A stretch of DNA of 64,000 bases from Amia ocellicauda (GCF_036373705.1 NC_089863.1:32448227-32512226), one strand, 5' to 3'; numbered from the stretch's first letter, positions 41,501-57,500 are shown. Numbers and translations: made by a program. The notes: generated by a model from the sequence alone, not told the origin.

Positions 41501-44500
41501 ATGCCAATGATGCAGTTTTATTTTGAAAATGTGTGAAACCATTAACTGTATCAACTAAGCTAATGATCAAATAAGATTTGAGAATACAACAGATACAGCA
41601 CAGGTGAGAGCTAATGTAAGATTTGTATTTTTATTTAAAATGTTCAGGTTTCAAACTTATTTAGACCATATGTTTTTTTTTTTCGTTGACTTGACAGGTC
41701 CTGTCTCAAACATCCACCGTAATGTCCAGGACATTGCATTCTCCATGGGCTGTAACATTGAGCTACAAATCAACCACAGCAAAGTCATGTGGAAGGTCAT
41801 GATAGACCCTTTCAAGAAGGTGGTGCAAGACATAGTGGTATGTGACGAGCATATACATTTCCTGCTATCAACTGAGGAAATTCTGAAACCACCAGGATAG
41901 CAACAATGCCCATTTATTTCTCTAATGAAAAAAAAAACATTTTCATTTTCATAAAGAATCTTCCTCTCGTAAGCCCATTATTGTCTAATAGCACAAAGAA
42001 TTTGTCATTGTGTGTTCCATGAGATACCCTATACTGGTTTGCTACTCAGGTTCCTATAGCAAATGTTAATGTATCTGGATACCATAGGCAATTGCAAATA
42101 AATTAGGCTAATATTTCCAATTCTTTTTGAATGCCAGACACGTGTGTAGAGATCTGCAATGCGTGAAAACAAGCTTGTATCCATGTACATTTTTTGCAAA
42201 GTTTTAGATCCAGGGTTGTGATGATCTGTATTGTGTTTTTCTGATTTTACCATCGGGCCTAAGGATGAGAAGAAGAAGTTTGAACAGGAGGCTCAGGCTG
42301 TAAAGAAGACGTTCCAGGATATCAGGGAGCAGGTGATGGGGGAGTATGGGTACAGCAACTTTCACATAGAACCTGTGCTGAGGAGCAAGAGCACCCAGGA
42401 AATGTTTGCAGCTAAAACCATGCTGCGCTGTGATTGTGAGTACAGTGCATTTCTCAATATTGGAAGAAAAACAAAACATTTTAAAGGAACTCAACACTAA
42501 ACACACTACTGTGTAACAAAAAAGAAAATACTGTCTCTACCTTACTGTTTCAATTACATTCAGTCATAGTATAATAGTATGTTCCAAATATATGTTAATA
42601 TGTCAATTCAGAGCAGTTACAGAAGTATCCTACTGAGACATGGAGCTGGTTTTGGTGGCTCCCTATATAGACTGCAGTGTGAATGTTAATTCCAGGTTCA
42701 AACTGGTCTTGTACAGATATGATATACTGAAGTTGGGTACAGACTGGTTGCATTTCCAGTATAAGAATAGCATAGGACCCTAAATTAGATACTTAATTAT
42801 GTCTGTGTGTCAAAGCAGTGTTCTGGTATCGGATGTGTAGGTTTTCAGGTGTTTTGGCAAAGATAACGATGTAATTTGGCAAATTTTATCTTAATTCCTT
42901 TTTCTTACCAAAGTCTTGAACACATCAAGTGTTTCTGTGAAGATTGTGTCTCCTTCACATACTTCCTTTGCAGGTCTTTATCTTGTCAGTGTCTTTGTGA
43001 GGTCTGTAAGGCAAAATAGTCAGCTGTGATCTTCACTAGAAAATAGTCCTTTATTTATTTCAATTTGAGTTAGAAAGAAAGACACTAGAAGGAGATTAGA
43101 TGGCTGAGTTATTTTGAACACCTACACTCACTGTCTGTCTTTATATTGTTTGTAATCCTTTGTTATGTATGCTTGATTCAGATTGGATTACTATTTTGAC
43201 TACATTTCTGATTCAGTCAATCAAGTCTGATTGGTCTAATTACTTTCAGGATGACACCTTCTCATTCTTGAATACTCAATGGCGGCGTCAGACCTACATT
43301 CCCACTTGTCCTCTGCCTATGCTGTGGTTCACACCTTTGTGGTTCTCTAACTAATGTCTCTTTGACTTTATCTTGGTCATTTAAAATATCAAATCAATGC
43401 ATGTGTTCTCTCTGGTTGGTGCCCTGACAAATTGAAGAGAAGCATTCATTTACAAGGTGTTACTCCTTTTGTGAAAAAATTGTGTCTGTCTTCAAAGACA
43501 TATGTATAGTTTTGTGTCATCAGGATAGCAGTGGAATGCCAGATGAAAGAGCTTTCTGGAACAATACTTCACAATATAGCTCTTGAAAAATGAGCAAATT
43601 TCACAATGATTTACCTACTGAGGTAGCAAAAAGTTATTTTGTGTAGATGTAATTTTTCACCTGTCATCAATCGCATATACAGTTCCTTTGCAAGGTCAAC
43701 TTAATACTTTTCAAGTATTGCAAAATATATATTGATATGTTACATAAGCATAAATAACATTTCTCTCTCTATTTGTGGATTTCAGATGTGGTGGAGGAGG
43801 GAATGTACCGATGTAAGGCATGGTTCGATAAGAAGTGGCAGGCATGTATGCACACCATCTCCATCCCACTGCTTAACCACCTACTGTGCTTGCCAATGAC
43901 CTTCAGCTTCCTTTGCAACATATTGAAGGGTAGATTCACCTACTGTTTTTCTATTGCTAATGTTTCACTTAAGTTCAGCTGTACTGTTTAACTCCTCTTT
44001 TTGACAATGCTCTATCTATAAGAAGTGTATAATTGTCTTGTCATGCTCCTCTTTCTCCCACAGTAGTGGAATGGCCTGCCTGTTGACTGACTCTCCTTTC
44101 CTTTGTTAACCTTGATTGCCTTTTTTCAAGATTCTAACATCACTTACCCAATGGCTTGCACCATATCCACTATTATAACTAAGAGAACAAATTACCATGT
44201 AATTTCATACCAGTCAACATAATATCAGATTTAAATGAATATCTAATATCTATTTAATAATGTATTGTAATTGTATATGAAAAGTGTGTACTTCAAAACT
44301 AAGTGAAAGCAAACAAGATGTTTCTCAGATAATTATGGACTGGAAATGGTACTTTGATCAGTCTGCTGTGCTTTCCATGATAGCCTTATTTAAGTAAGAC
44401 TTATTGCAGTTTTGTTGTCTTTTCAGTGATGACTCCCTGGTGCAAAGACAAGATCCCAGTTGAAGGCAACTTTGGGCAGACCTATGACAAACTCAACTTC

Positions 44501-47500
44501 TCCATCGAGAGACTTGGGGATGATTTCAGCACCAGTGTGGTCATCACAGTAAGGCCTTCAACCCATATACCTGTGGAAATAGAGAATGCTAAATCATTTA
44601 GGGTTTTAAGGTTGTCCATTCTCCAAAGAAAATCACTGGAGATAGATGAATAGGCAGACACAGAAGTGCCCACTTTGGCACCACACACATTCATCACATT
44701 CCAGATTAGCAAGGCTGCAGAAATTACCTTACTGTAGAAAGGGTTTAATATGGAAAATAATAATTAATTCATAATGAATACATAAAGTTGTAGGTAGCTT
44801 GTTCCCTTTTTTTATAATGAACCCAGTAATAAATTGCTGCTGTCAACAAATATGTTAAGGATTCCACAGCAGTTTTGTTTTTTATTGAAACACAATCAGC
44901 ACTGAATTAACTGCCTACAATTACATAAATAGGTGTCCAAAGCATCCTTATGCTGGTGATCTACACCGATCAGCCATAACATTATGACCACCTGCCTAAT
45001 ATTGTGTAGGTCCCCCTTTTGCTGCCAAAACAGCCCTGACCCATTGAGGCATGGACTCCACTAGACCTCTGAAGGTGTGCTGTGGTATCTGGCACCAAGA
45101 CGTTAGCAGCAGATCCTTTAAGTCCTGTAAGTTGTGAGGTGGGGCCTCCATAGATCGGACTTGTTTGTCAAGCACATCCCACAGATGCTCAATTGGATTG
45201 AGATCTGGGGAATTTGGAGGCCAAGTCAACACCTTGAACTCATGATTCATCATGACCAGGCCACCTTCTTCCATTGCTCCGTGGTCCAGTTCTGATGCTC
45301 ACGTGCCCATTGTAGGCGCTTTCGGCAGTAGACAGGGGTCAGCATGGGCACCCTGACTGGTCTGAAATTACGCAGCCCCATATGCAACAAACTGCGATGC
45401 ACTGTGTGTTCTGACACCTTTCTATCAGAACCAGCATTCACTTTTTCAGCAATTTGAGCTACAGTAGCTCGTCTGTTGGATCGGACCACACGGGCCAGCC
45501 TTGGTTGCCCACGTGCATCACTTTTCCTTCCTTGGACCACTTTTGATAGGTACTGACCACTGCAGACCAGGAACACCCACAAGAGCTGCAGTTTTGGAGA
45601 TGCTCTGACCCAGTCGTCTAGCCATCACAATTTGGCCCTTGTCAAAGTCGCTCAGATCCTTACGCTTGCCCATTTTTCCTGCTTCTAACACATCAACTTT
45701 GAGGACAAAATGTTCACTTGCTGCCTAATATATCCCACCCACTGACAGGTGCCATGATAACGAGATTATCAGTGTTATTCACTTCACCTGTCAGTGGTCA
45801 TAATGTTGTGACTGATTGGTGTAGTTGTATAGTTTCATATGGAAATTCTCTCTTTAACTCTTTACACTCATAAGAACATAATAAAGTTTACAAACGAGAG
45901 GAGGCCATTCAACCCATTGTGTTCGTTTGATGTCCATTAATAACTAAGTGATCCAATGATCCTATCCAGTCTATTTTTAAAGGTTCCCAAATTTTCAGCT
46001 TCAACCACATCGTTTGTTCCAGATTGTGACGACTCAGCCACATTGTTTTCAACCCACCCTCAGATTAAGAAAATGCTGGTATTATTATAGCCAACATCAT
46101 TTGTATATCACTGGAAACTAGAGACTTTCGAATGATACCAAGATTGTTAAGATTGTTAAGTTGCTGTGTAGAGATATTGACTTCTAGGTTCTAGAATTGC
46201 TATTTGTAATACATAAAATATAAATGATCATAACTACTTAAGTTTTTATCAACATTTCACCCAGTTTGTTTTAAAAGTTGTATTTTACTAGTACTTTAAA
46301 TAAGTTTAAGAAACATTTAAGAATAAAAATCCTAAAATGTCATAATTCAAAATTCATAATTATGCTATTATTTATCTTGGAAAAAGGTGGTAGTGTTGCA
46401 ATATAGTGTGTCTAAACATGGTCAACAAGGCAGAAACTGATTCTATATTTGTATGCTTTCATTGGAATGGTCCCACATGCCTGTGGCCCTTATAATGGAG
46501 AAATGGCCCTCTTGTGAATATTTTGTGGTAAAAATTCGTATTCCGCCTAGGCTATTATTTTTTTCACATTTACATTATTCCTTCATTTCTTATGGTATTT
46601 TCAACCAATAACTTCTCCACATCTCAATATGTGTGGCATTTCATCTTAAAACATTCAAAAAAAGATTTCCCATAGACTTGAATAGAGGAAAAAGGTCAAA
46701 TTTTTTCTAAAAACACATTTTGTTTTTGTGAAAAAACTGGTAGTACTGTAATATAGTTTGTCTAATCTTGATCAACTATGCAGAATATTATAGTATAGGT
46801 TGTCTAGTTTTATTTTATATGTGTCACATACCTGTACTCCTTATAATGTCCATATTAAACACTTGCACATTTAAGAAGTCCAACCAGGTGAAAATGGGGC
46901 TGAGTGTAAAGAGTTAAGATGCTATCCTCTTTAAAAATGTGGAAAGATTGTGATTTGTTTTAGTACTTTTACATCAAAGTATGATCTTGTATCATCATCT
47001 AAAACCTCTATGCCTAATTCATGTGTTTCTAGCATTAGTGTATTATGCTACTGTACTGTTTGCTGTAAATGTATAATTTCATATTTTGATGAGCTTGAGG
47101 GGGTCAGGTGGTAGGATGTTATGAGAAAAATATTGTAATGAGTGTTTGTTGTCTGTTTGTCATAATCAAGAATGTTTTTGCACAACTACTGTGGCCAGCT
47201 TGTTTAAAATGAATTGATTATACAGAAAACAGAGCAGCAGACTGTGGTGGGAGATCAGATCTCACAGTCTCAGATCACAGAAGAGTTAAGGGCAGCATTC
47301 CAGAAGAATATGATTCTTCTAGACCGCTTTGTGGATATTATTCAGATCCTCCTCTCCTGTAGCTTCGTCTGCATCTTCCTCTCGTAAGTCCATTGAGCCT
47401 CCGTTTTATACAGGCAATATTTACTTATTGTCTAATAGCAAAACAGAACTGATGTATAGTAATCACTAGGGCATTGTATTTTTCTCAACTTGTATTGTAA

Positions 47501-48468
47501 CCTATATTTTAAGTGTTATCCTTAAGGCATCAGTGTAGCTAATCAGCATAAACAAATGTATAGAGCAGTGATTCCCATCCTGTGGGCTGCGGCCGCAAAC
47601 ATTTTTTTAAATGCTTTTAAAATAGGAATAAAATTTTAGGAAAAAAAATAATAATAATTAGGCCTGTCTTGGAAGGTTCGAAGGTTCCTTCGGTATCCAG
47701 ACCTTCAGAGGGTTTGAAGGTTTGTCATGTGAAAATCACATCATTTTTTCTTTCTCTTGTTGATAGAAATTGGCTGTATTCGAAACCGCATACTACCCAT
47801 ACTACACGTACTACATATCACCATTTCACATTACTGATGTATTGGTAGTATGCGGTTTCAAATACAGCCATTGACTTCAGATGTCACTCGTAGTGTATCT
47901 ACATTAAAACATTTGATTGGTATAATGCCCATTACTTAAATAAAAGTTGTGAAATATAACAAATTTAAAAACCGTTGTGTCAGCAGGTATTGGACCAGAT
48001 TACATTTAAACAATGTATTTTGAAAATGTACGATTACACTGATAATTTAACTATTTTTTTCTTCTGAAAGAGTACTATCCCCCATCTATCAGCATGCATG
48101 TGGACCACTCTGTGTTATTCTGCATTATTGTTTCTTTATCTGCCATCGTGCAAAGTGTTGTACAATATAATGCAAACATAAAAAAACTAAACAAATGTCT
48201 CGAAAAACTTCTGCTGTTTGGGATTTTTTGCTAAATGCAAAGAAGACACACAAAAAGTTGAAAGTAAGCTGTACAACTGAAAAGTGGTATATCACGGAGG
48301 AACTACCAATCTCCGGGATCATTTAATCAATGTAAATTTCAATTAGTATGCATAATTTATTAGGATTAATGGGTCAATTGCATCCAACTGAAAGCAGCGC
48401 ACTAGAGATGATCCCGTGGTTAGTACGCAGTTCCGTACTAAGTTAATTGCAATTTACCCATTATTATA

Positions 48469-48501
<33 letters not shown>

Positions 48502-51500
48502 TGAAAAATATATAATGTTGACACAAACTGTAGAAGGGAGTCTTTTTCTTTAGTTAAACCAAATATTAAGGTTACTGTGTTGCAGTGTTTTTCGTATTTA
48601 CTACTTTCAGTATAGTTGTCTTTAATGTTACTGAACACTGGGGTTTATTCATCAAGGGTTTTACACCTTTTTAATACTGATTCGTTATTTCTGACACTAT
48701 TTTCTCTATTGAATAAAATGCAAATTAAAGATAATATGCATACGTCACCACACATACAGTTTATTAAGAGTAAAGTGCTTTTACTGGAAGGTTAACGTTT
48801 CATGCAAGTTAAATCAATAGCCTACCTATATATAAACCGTGTGCTTGTAAAAATAAATTAAAACACGATTACTGTTCAACATAACACATTTTAAACTACA
48901 AGGGGATGTTTTATTTTGTTTATATGCATTAATTGTAAACAGAAAAGGATTTCATTCAATTCTATACACTTACTAGCTAATGTGACGTAATTGGCAAATT
49001 CTGCAAATGTATTTAATGTATTTAAATGTATTTAAAAATGAGTTTTTGAATGGATTTTGTGGGTAGTGGGCCTCAAAGATTTATGATGTTGATCAAGTGG
49101 GCCTTGGAATGGAAAAGGTTGGGTAGCCCTGGTATAGAGCAATTAGAATATCAACATAGATGCTGTAATTAATTAGATAACGAGAAATTAATAATAATTG
49201 TTTTGGTGCAATTTGATTAATTGGTGCATTTAAAGAATGGATGGATGTATGGACTTTGTCAAAATGCATTTAATTGAGCAAAAGCATGCAACACTATCTA
49301 CCTGATGTACTGTACACCATAGATATATTTTATTTTACACATCTGCAATGTATTTAGTTTTAATCAAAAGACAATAACAGAATCTGCACTCTGTGGTAGT
49401 GTGAAATATTTAAAAACATTTTAAATGGATTTTAATACTGTGAAAAAATAAAATACAAAACACACAAAATGCAGCTTCAGTGAAGCATTTAAATAGATCT
49501 GGAAATTGTAATGAAATTACCCAAAAATATTAGAACATAATGGCTGAAATCACAAAACATTAAATATTTCACTCTTCTCTCTTGTTTGGCAGAGCATTTA
49601 GTTATGCAAGGAACTACAATCGAGACATTTGCTTTGACAATATGTACATCACCACTTACTTCAGGCAGATTGATGCTCGAAGGAGAAAACTGGTAAGCCG
49701 TAACAAGCTTTTATTTTTTAAAGGGTTTTACAAATCATTTGATGTATAACTCTTACTTATATAAAAAGAATACTGGCAGCAGCTACAAGGGTACATCTCA
49801 GAGATTAAAAAAAGACTATTCAATTGAATTAAAGCAAAACGTGGGAAGAAGTTTGCTTTTTTGATAGCTGACGTGCAAAACAACCTGTGTCACTTAGAAT
49901 TAGAATTAACAGATTAAATAATAATTAATTGGTTATTAACAGTTCCAATGTAATGTATTTGTATTTCTTGATTAGTTAGTCTCTCTTACTTTTTGTTATA
50001 AAGATTGTTTATTTAGGCAGATGTCCACAGGTATTCATGTTGTATGTGGTATAACATATAACCCCTACTAACAATTGAAGTACATCCACACATTCAAATT
50101 ACTAGGCATGAAATTGTGGTATCTGGGGAGCATGATGTGTTGGGTAGGGAAGCCCCTGAGTCTGATTGCTGGTATACGTTCTTTAGGGGACGCTGTAGAT
50201 GGGTTGACTGCTGAGGCAGTCTGCTGGTCACCTGTCTGCTTACAGTGTCAAAGGGATTGGCGTTCTCGTGGTCAGTAGAGCAAGCGGGTCGTTTTTGGTC
50301 AAGTTCCTCGTCCAGTATTGGGTCGGTAGTCGTGTCAGTCAAAAAGAATTACTGTGGTTAGCGTTCGGAGATGACTTGTCTTTTTATTATTAACATTTAC
50401 TTTACTTCACTGAAGACTTATTTCAACTCTACACTAAGCATTCATTCAGTATGTTATAGTGAGCACATTGTGAGTACTTTACTCTATCATACAAATTAAA
50501 CTATTCGTGATTTTACTACATTTAGGGTTAAAATTTATTCTTGCATCATTACAGGAGAAATAAATTGGAAAAGTGCAAAAATGTTGATAACAAGTTTTTG
50601 GGGAAGAATAATGTACAATCTTACAATGCTCTGAGAATTCAAAGATATTAAATTACATTTTAAAATTATTATTAGCTATATAAAGCTTAGTGATGAAAAC
50701 TGACACTGAAATTGTTCAGGAAATCCATTCAGAGGAGGACATACAGTGGTCTTGCTCTCTAAATCAGCCAGGCAATGCCTTTCATAATTCAGTTCTTCTT
50801 TTTTCCAGGAAAAGCGCTACCTCCTTCCACTAAAGAAAGCTGAACATGCAGACTTCATCTTTCCCTGGAGCCTCAAAATGCACCCCAGTGAGCTCAGAAT
50901 ATGTGTACGTTCTTTACTGTATCTTCTTAATCTGATTTAAAGGGCAAGACTGTAAAGATAGTGGATATAAAAATATATTCCCATAATCTTTCAAAGTTTA
51001 ACGTTAATCCTCTCTCAAAGTGTAAAATGTTATTAATGTACTCTGAACTGCCCTTCAAATTGTAATGCCATTGAGATGACTTAATTCTCAAAGTCATCCT
51101 CACAGAAACAAGTAATTGTTCACATTGCATTTTGCATACAGAAACTCCTGTCCTCCAGTGTAGTCAGGTCCAGTATATATATATTCTGGGATGGGCAAAG
51201 ATACATCAAAATGTGTTTAAAATAAGACACCAAATACCTTAATTTTAAGTGTATCAAAATAAACTACAAAATACAGCAGCCACAACATGTATCAAAATAA
51301 ACTACTGTATTTTTGTATTTTAAAAATACTAAAAATACTTTTACAAGGGAGCATGAAATCACTTGGCAAACCTTCCTTCTATCGGCCTATTTGATCAATC
51401 CCTTCACCAATAAACTGACTCAGCTGATTAAGTAGACAATGTTTGATAGCAACAGCTTTCCTCTGCCTAACGAGTCGTGCGATAAATCTGACATATGCAA

Positions 51501-54500
51501 CCAGTTAACAGATCAAATATTCACACATCCGTGTGATCACCCAGATGAAGGTTAGTTTTAACCAACAGCTTAATGTTTAACTAACAGTTTGCTAATGACT
51601 CCTAATTGTATCCTAATTCAGGTACTTGGTGTTTGGTAAGGAAGGGCCTACTTTTTATCAGCAACACTGACTCAATGACAAACAAGTCATTCATAAGAAG
51701 ACAACTGATGGCACCTTTATTCATAGCAACTAGTTTCTAAGTAATTAATCATTTGATTGTTAAACATAAATATAATAAATTATGTGTCAGGCAGTCATTC
51801 ATGCAATGGTATGCAAAATCATGATCCTACTAAACAGCTACTTCAATTAGGGTACAATCATTTAGCATTCAATTATTTATTTATCAATCTTTGGACACCT
51901 ATTTGGAGGTTGAAAACAAACATTTTAACACTTTGTCAACAATTATTCAATGATCAATATGTTTTGATTTTAAATGTAGCCAGAAACGTAATCAGAAAGT
52001 AGCAACAGAGCTTGCCAAGGAGTGGTGGATGGGTTGACAACCTGCTCTTTAATGGCTTTGCAGCACAATATTGTTAATGACAATAAGGCACATGTGTGTG
52101 CATTTAACAAGTTACACCATTTCAAGGCATTATAATGTAATATTGTACAACACTGAAACGTTTATATTTTTTTCGTGCACAACCAACAAAAACTTAACAT
52201 AGGCTGAAAGTAGCAAGCTAACCTTAACTGTGAGGGCTGCTACTTGGGTCAAATGGTTAGCTTGAACATTACGTAAATTGGTAAACGATTTTGCCTAGGC
52301 TACTAAAATGAACACCAAAACTTAACATGAACTGTTAAAAATTTTAGCATTTTATGCTGGCAACCTACACATTTCTCACCTTGACCTTCTTCTTCGGGTT
52401 TGGATCAATTTTCTGTTCTGATCTCAACAAGTCTGGGCAAGTAGGCACCAATCAGAGGCAGCATTTTTATGATGTCATCATGTAGACTTCTCACAAAGTA
52501 TTTTACAGTATTTTTAAACTACAAAATACAAAACACTAAAGTATTTTGATACAAAATATGAAGCCATTTCCATCAACCCTATCAAATACACATTTCTAAA
52601 TCCTATTTTGTATTTGAAATACGTATTTTAAATACATGTATCATAAATACTGCCCATCCCTGTATATATTGAGCAACCAACATTGTAATTTACATTTGTA
52701 CTTCCCTCGCTGATGCTCCCTGGTGGCGAGAGGCCCTAGGCTACAGCCTATGTTAATCTTTAGTGGTTATTAAAAGTAAAAATAAATGTAGGCTTTAGAG
52801 TATACAACAAATACAAGGGAGCACAAGCAGTCATTTATATAACTCCAAAAAATGTACAACACAGGATGAAAGCTTTTGACATGAAAAAGATCAATCAAAA
52901 TACCTAAAGTTGCTTCCATTTCTTTCCAGGATGTGTTCAATAATTGCAAGGCATTAACGTATGCAGTTGAGTGTATTGAGTGTATGTGTAAAAAGAGCTG
53001 ATCTTGTATACTGATGTTTTCCATAGGGGTTAGGCATGCTGCAGGTCATCCCTTTGAGCTTCTTCACAGGAACCCTTTTGGCCATTGACTGGTTTCTTTA
53101 CAGGATTTTTACCATCATCCGCACATATTCCTACACAGAGTACTCCCTCTCAAGTGAGTTAGAAAAAGCCAGCAGTGACTGAAACTGATAGGACATTGCT
53201 AAATTACGATAGTGTAATGTAGTGCTGAACTTTGATTATCCAGTTCGTTAAATCGTTAAACTATGTAGGGTATTGCAGCATTAACATGTACATGACTTTG
53301 AAGTTGCATGGGAGCATAGAAAGATAAAATACAACTGCTGAAAATTACAATATTAATTTATATTAATACACATTTCGGGAAGTTGGATATTAAATATTCT
53401 CAGACATGTTGGGTTCAGTAATCCTATAGTAACAAATAATTTGCTTCTTATTAATTGTATAATTAAATCCACTAGTATTCCATTTACTATTGGATAATCA
53501 AAGTAAGTTGATAATGAAAAGGTTCCTTTAGTTGTAGATTGGCAGTGTGACCCACTCAGCCAGCCTCCCAAAGCATAACAATGTGGAGGTGTCTGTCTGT
53601 CTTCCTGATGTGATTCACAAAAACAATGCTCTACTATATTCAAATTTAGGCAATACATTACAAAAATATTGCTTATGAATCAATTAAAAAGAAAGCAGTC
53701 AAGTTGATTCCTGCAGCTGGTTGCATAAAACTATATGCTTTGGACTATATTTGACAATTCAGCAGTCTAATGCAAGTTAGTCAGTTGCATAAAAATGTAC
53801 ACTGACCTAAAATGACAGCCTTCTCGCTGCCAGGCTAACTTAAAATATAAGTCCTGTATTTTTATGGAAACTGCTCTTGCCTGAGACTATGGCAACACTG
53901 TCACTGAACATTGATGTTTTAGAGAAGGGGCCACAAATATTTTTTTGTTTGTTTGTTTCAAGTGTCGTAGATTCCCAGAATGCATTGCATAATTGACTAA
54001 GTAAGACCAGTCTAAGGAAAGACTGTATAATTTTAGTATGACAATACTAGTATTCTAAGACAAGACTTAATCTATATTTATGCAATTAACCCCCGGTTTG
54101 GATTATCCTGCACAGCCAGGAGGAACTGAATCTGTTTAACCTAGAACAGACACAATTAGATGCACGTAGATGCATAAAGGAATTCAATAAATCAAAACGG
54201 CTTACTCCTTCACAATCATTAGTGAAACACAGATAAGAGAACATCTGTGGAAATTAAACGGAAATGCCTCTATTATTGTAGCAGTGCATACACTTACAGG
54301 TTAATTACATCCTCGTTTCAATTGGTTATCAGCCATTAAACAAGCTAGGTGAGTTATTTTGTTCTTATGTTCCTATGTCATGTGCACATCAATAAAAGTA
54401 TTATTGGATCATAGTGGGCATATTTGGTCCACCTTTGTCATTAATATGTTTATATTTCTGTATATCTGTCACTGAAGAGAAAGTCTTAAACTGAAAATTG

Positions 54501-57500
54501 AAATATTTATTCAGAATAGCAAATAGCAGTCATGTTCCTCCAATTATGTTTTTTTTTTTTTTTTTTTGTCCAGTGAGTATATGAATCAAGATTAGACAGA
54601 TTGTAAATGCAGAGGTAGCTTAGCTGTCAATATTACAGCTTGTGTTGTCTCTTTAGGTAGTCACCACATTGAGATCAATGTTGGGGGGCAGTCAATGATG
54701 GCTACCCTGCTAAGACAATCTATTGGAGCCCTCAACACCTCTGCTGCCATGGACCTGAACACCAACAATATGCGTATGTTTTTAATTCCATTGTTTCTAT
54801 TTTGCAACTTACTTTGAAGGGTCATCCCATATTTTAAGTTTAAGTTTACTTGTGAAGATAAATTATTACATACAATTTTGCTGTTCTTTTGAAGTCTTTC
54901 GAGGGAGAGAAATTCTGCCTTGAAATAATACAATCCAGATCTGCTTCAGTGCAAATTATATTGTGGCCATGGCTGATGTCTTCTCAAGGTTTACTCTTGG
55001 GTTTGTGCTGTGAGAATTATTTTCCTGTTCTACAGACTGTCTACCCCAGCCTCACTGTCTGAGCCAGTCAGACTATTTGTGGAGCACATTGCCACTCCTG
55101 CTGATGATGCTGCTTTGCTGTGTTCAAGTCTATAGTAATCGACTGCGCAGAGTCATCGCCGCCTTCTTCTTTCCAAAGGTGAGTAAAATACTCAGTGATA
55201 CTCAGGCTTTCCCTTTAGCAATGCTGCAGCAACTGAATCAGTGCTGAGGCCAGATGTCTGAGTCTCCAGGCATCACTCTGTGAACCTGGATTTGTACTCT
55301 GTATTACATTGCAGATTTGTCTCTGTGTTCTACTGCTTCAGTGCTCACTCTGGTAACTAATCTTTGAGGGCTTGCTATCTCTTATTACTGTAGTGTCACC
55401 GGTGCATTATAGCTCTGTAACAGCATGTGTCAGTCTCTGTCTCTGATTGGACGTTTGTATTTATCTCTTTCTGATTTGAACCGTCACCGTCCATACTTTT
55501 CTGGCAGCGTGAGAAGAGGCGCACACTGTTTCTGTACAATGGACAGATACGAAGACGGATATTCTACATAGAGATGCAGCGAAAGAGGCTCATGAGAAGG
55601 GCTGATAGGGCACGAGTGAGTATGAATGGGTCCACAACAGTAGTCCTATGAGCCATTTGTTTTTCTGTTTTTTTTAATTTGTTCTGATCTGATCTCTTAT
55701 GTAGTCAATTTCACAAGTGGACCACTTTGACCATTTAGTTATTTAAAGAGACCTCTAATACCTGCTGGATCTGCATTTAATTAATGTGTCACATGCCCAC
55801 CTTATCTGCTGGTTGGTTCTGTTGTATAATAGCTGCCATGCACCAACCCAGTAGGTGGTGTATAATAAGGTTCTTCCCAGGAACTTGAAGCTGAGGCACA
55901 AAAAGTAGGCAACCATAACAAAACGTGTATGTATGTATATGTATATTGTAGGATTTGCACCCTTGTTCTGTGCACTTTAAGTCTTTGTATTTTATCTTCT
56001 ACACCTCTATTACAATTGACTATACTAGTTTGTGGTTTTGACAAGAACAATGCAATTGTCTGTTTCTTTATTTTGGGTTAAACAGTGGTCATAGTCTGGG
56101 TCACATAGCAAAAGTCTGGGTCACATAGGTTCAGTACACAAAGACGGTTCTCATACAAGCAAAAGTCAATCCACGGGCAACAATATACAAAGAACACAAC
56201 CGACTTGTACCTCCTATACTCCCTCACCAAACCCCACCCCAATCTGCAACAGTTTTTGACATTATCCTGCTGAGTGACTGTGAAAGTCCAGCTGTATCTA
56301 GGGACCTTAGGTCTTTTAGGTGTCCTCCATTTTAACTTCCATGAAAAACTACAAGGTGCAATTATACTGGGTATGGGATTCTGAGGAGTTACGCTCTAAT
56401 GTACTGCCCTTCCCGTACAACACCAATCACCTTACCACAATACAGTAAATACCCTGTTTAGTGCGCAGGATACGTTCCTAGCATATGTTGCCCTAACCAA
56501 AACAGCACTGTACGGGGTCATTATAACATCACATACATGGAAATGCGATTCTGATTTAGGTTATTTTTAACCTTAATATGAAAGGTACAGGTAATAATAG
56601 ACATAGATTAATACAGTAATTAATGTTATTTTCCATTATTTTACAGTAATACGTATTAGTTTCCATTATGATGAGTTGGCTTAATGGCATGTTACATTGC
56701 GTTTGGCCATCCAACCATATGCTAAGCCTCCTTTCAATTTTTTCTAACAACGTGCTCCATGAACAAGTCAAGTTGATAATTTCATAACTCATAACAGAAG
56801 CTTTTTCTGGTCTACATTTTTAATAATGGTTCTAACATTTGATGTAGCCAAGTTAAAAGCAGCACTCACATCCACATGACAGTCACCAGCTTTCAACCAC
56901 CTCAAAACTTGCAGGTTTTGCATCTCTTCAGTGGCTACCAGTAAGGCATATAATTTATTTTAAGATACATCTTGTATTAACCTAAAAAGCTCTGAATAAT
57001 CTAACACCTATATGTTTAAAGAAGCTTTTAATCTTCCATGCCCCATGTGTGCATTAAGATCTGGAGACCAATGATTACTGGTTGTTCCAATGATGAGGCT
57101 GCGAGCAATGAATTTTAATTAGGAAATGTATAATTTACTTTTATTGTCAAATGAGTAATTATTGAAGTGTAAATACATGTTTGTTTAAAGTTTATGTGTG
57201 TGTTTTTATTTTGCTTCAAAATATATTTTGTTTAACAAATGCAAATTAAAAAGTCATGTGACATTAGGGTTGTAGTACAGTAGAGGATTAAATGCAGTCA
57301 TGTAATCATGCTTTGAAAGTGACATGCCTCTTTAAATGATTAGATACAAAGTAATTAAATGTCTATGCAAGAGGTGTGACATACATTTTATATGTCTGGC
57401 ATATGCCTGACTCGGAGTTTCTCACTTTTTGTTGTCTTCTCTCTTTCTGTGCATATCCTCCCTCTTTTGTTGTCTCTCAGGTGAACTCTTTGCTGTATTC

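Larger units (their letters stand above)
47566..49131 (+). mobile_element. hAT element with 8-bp target duplication
   Basis: GTATAGAG stands directly outside both ends (47558-47565 and 49132-49139). Termini are CAGTGATTCCCATCC on the left and GGTTGGGTAGCCCTG on the right, imperfect inverted repeats of hAT type. The total is 1566 bp. It holds a BED-finger remnant at 48198-48325 and a nested 98-bp foldback element at 47772-47869. No transposase catalytic domain is readable. It lies in DCST1 intron 9. Confidence 0.9.
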
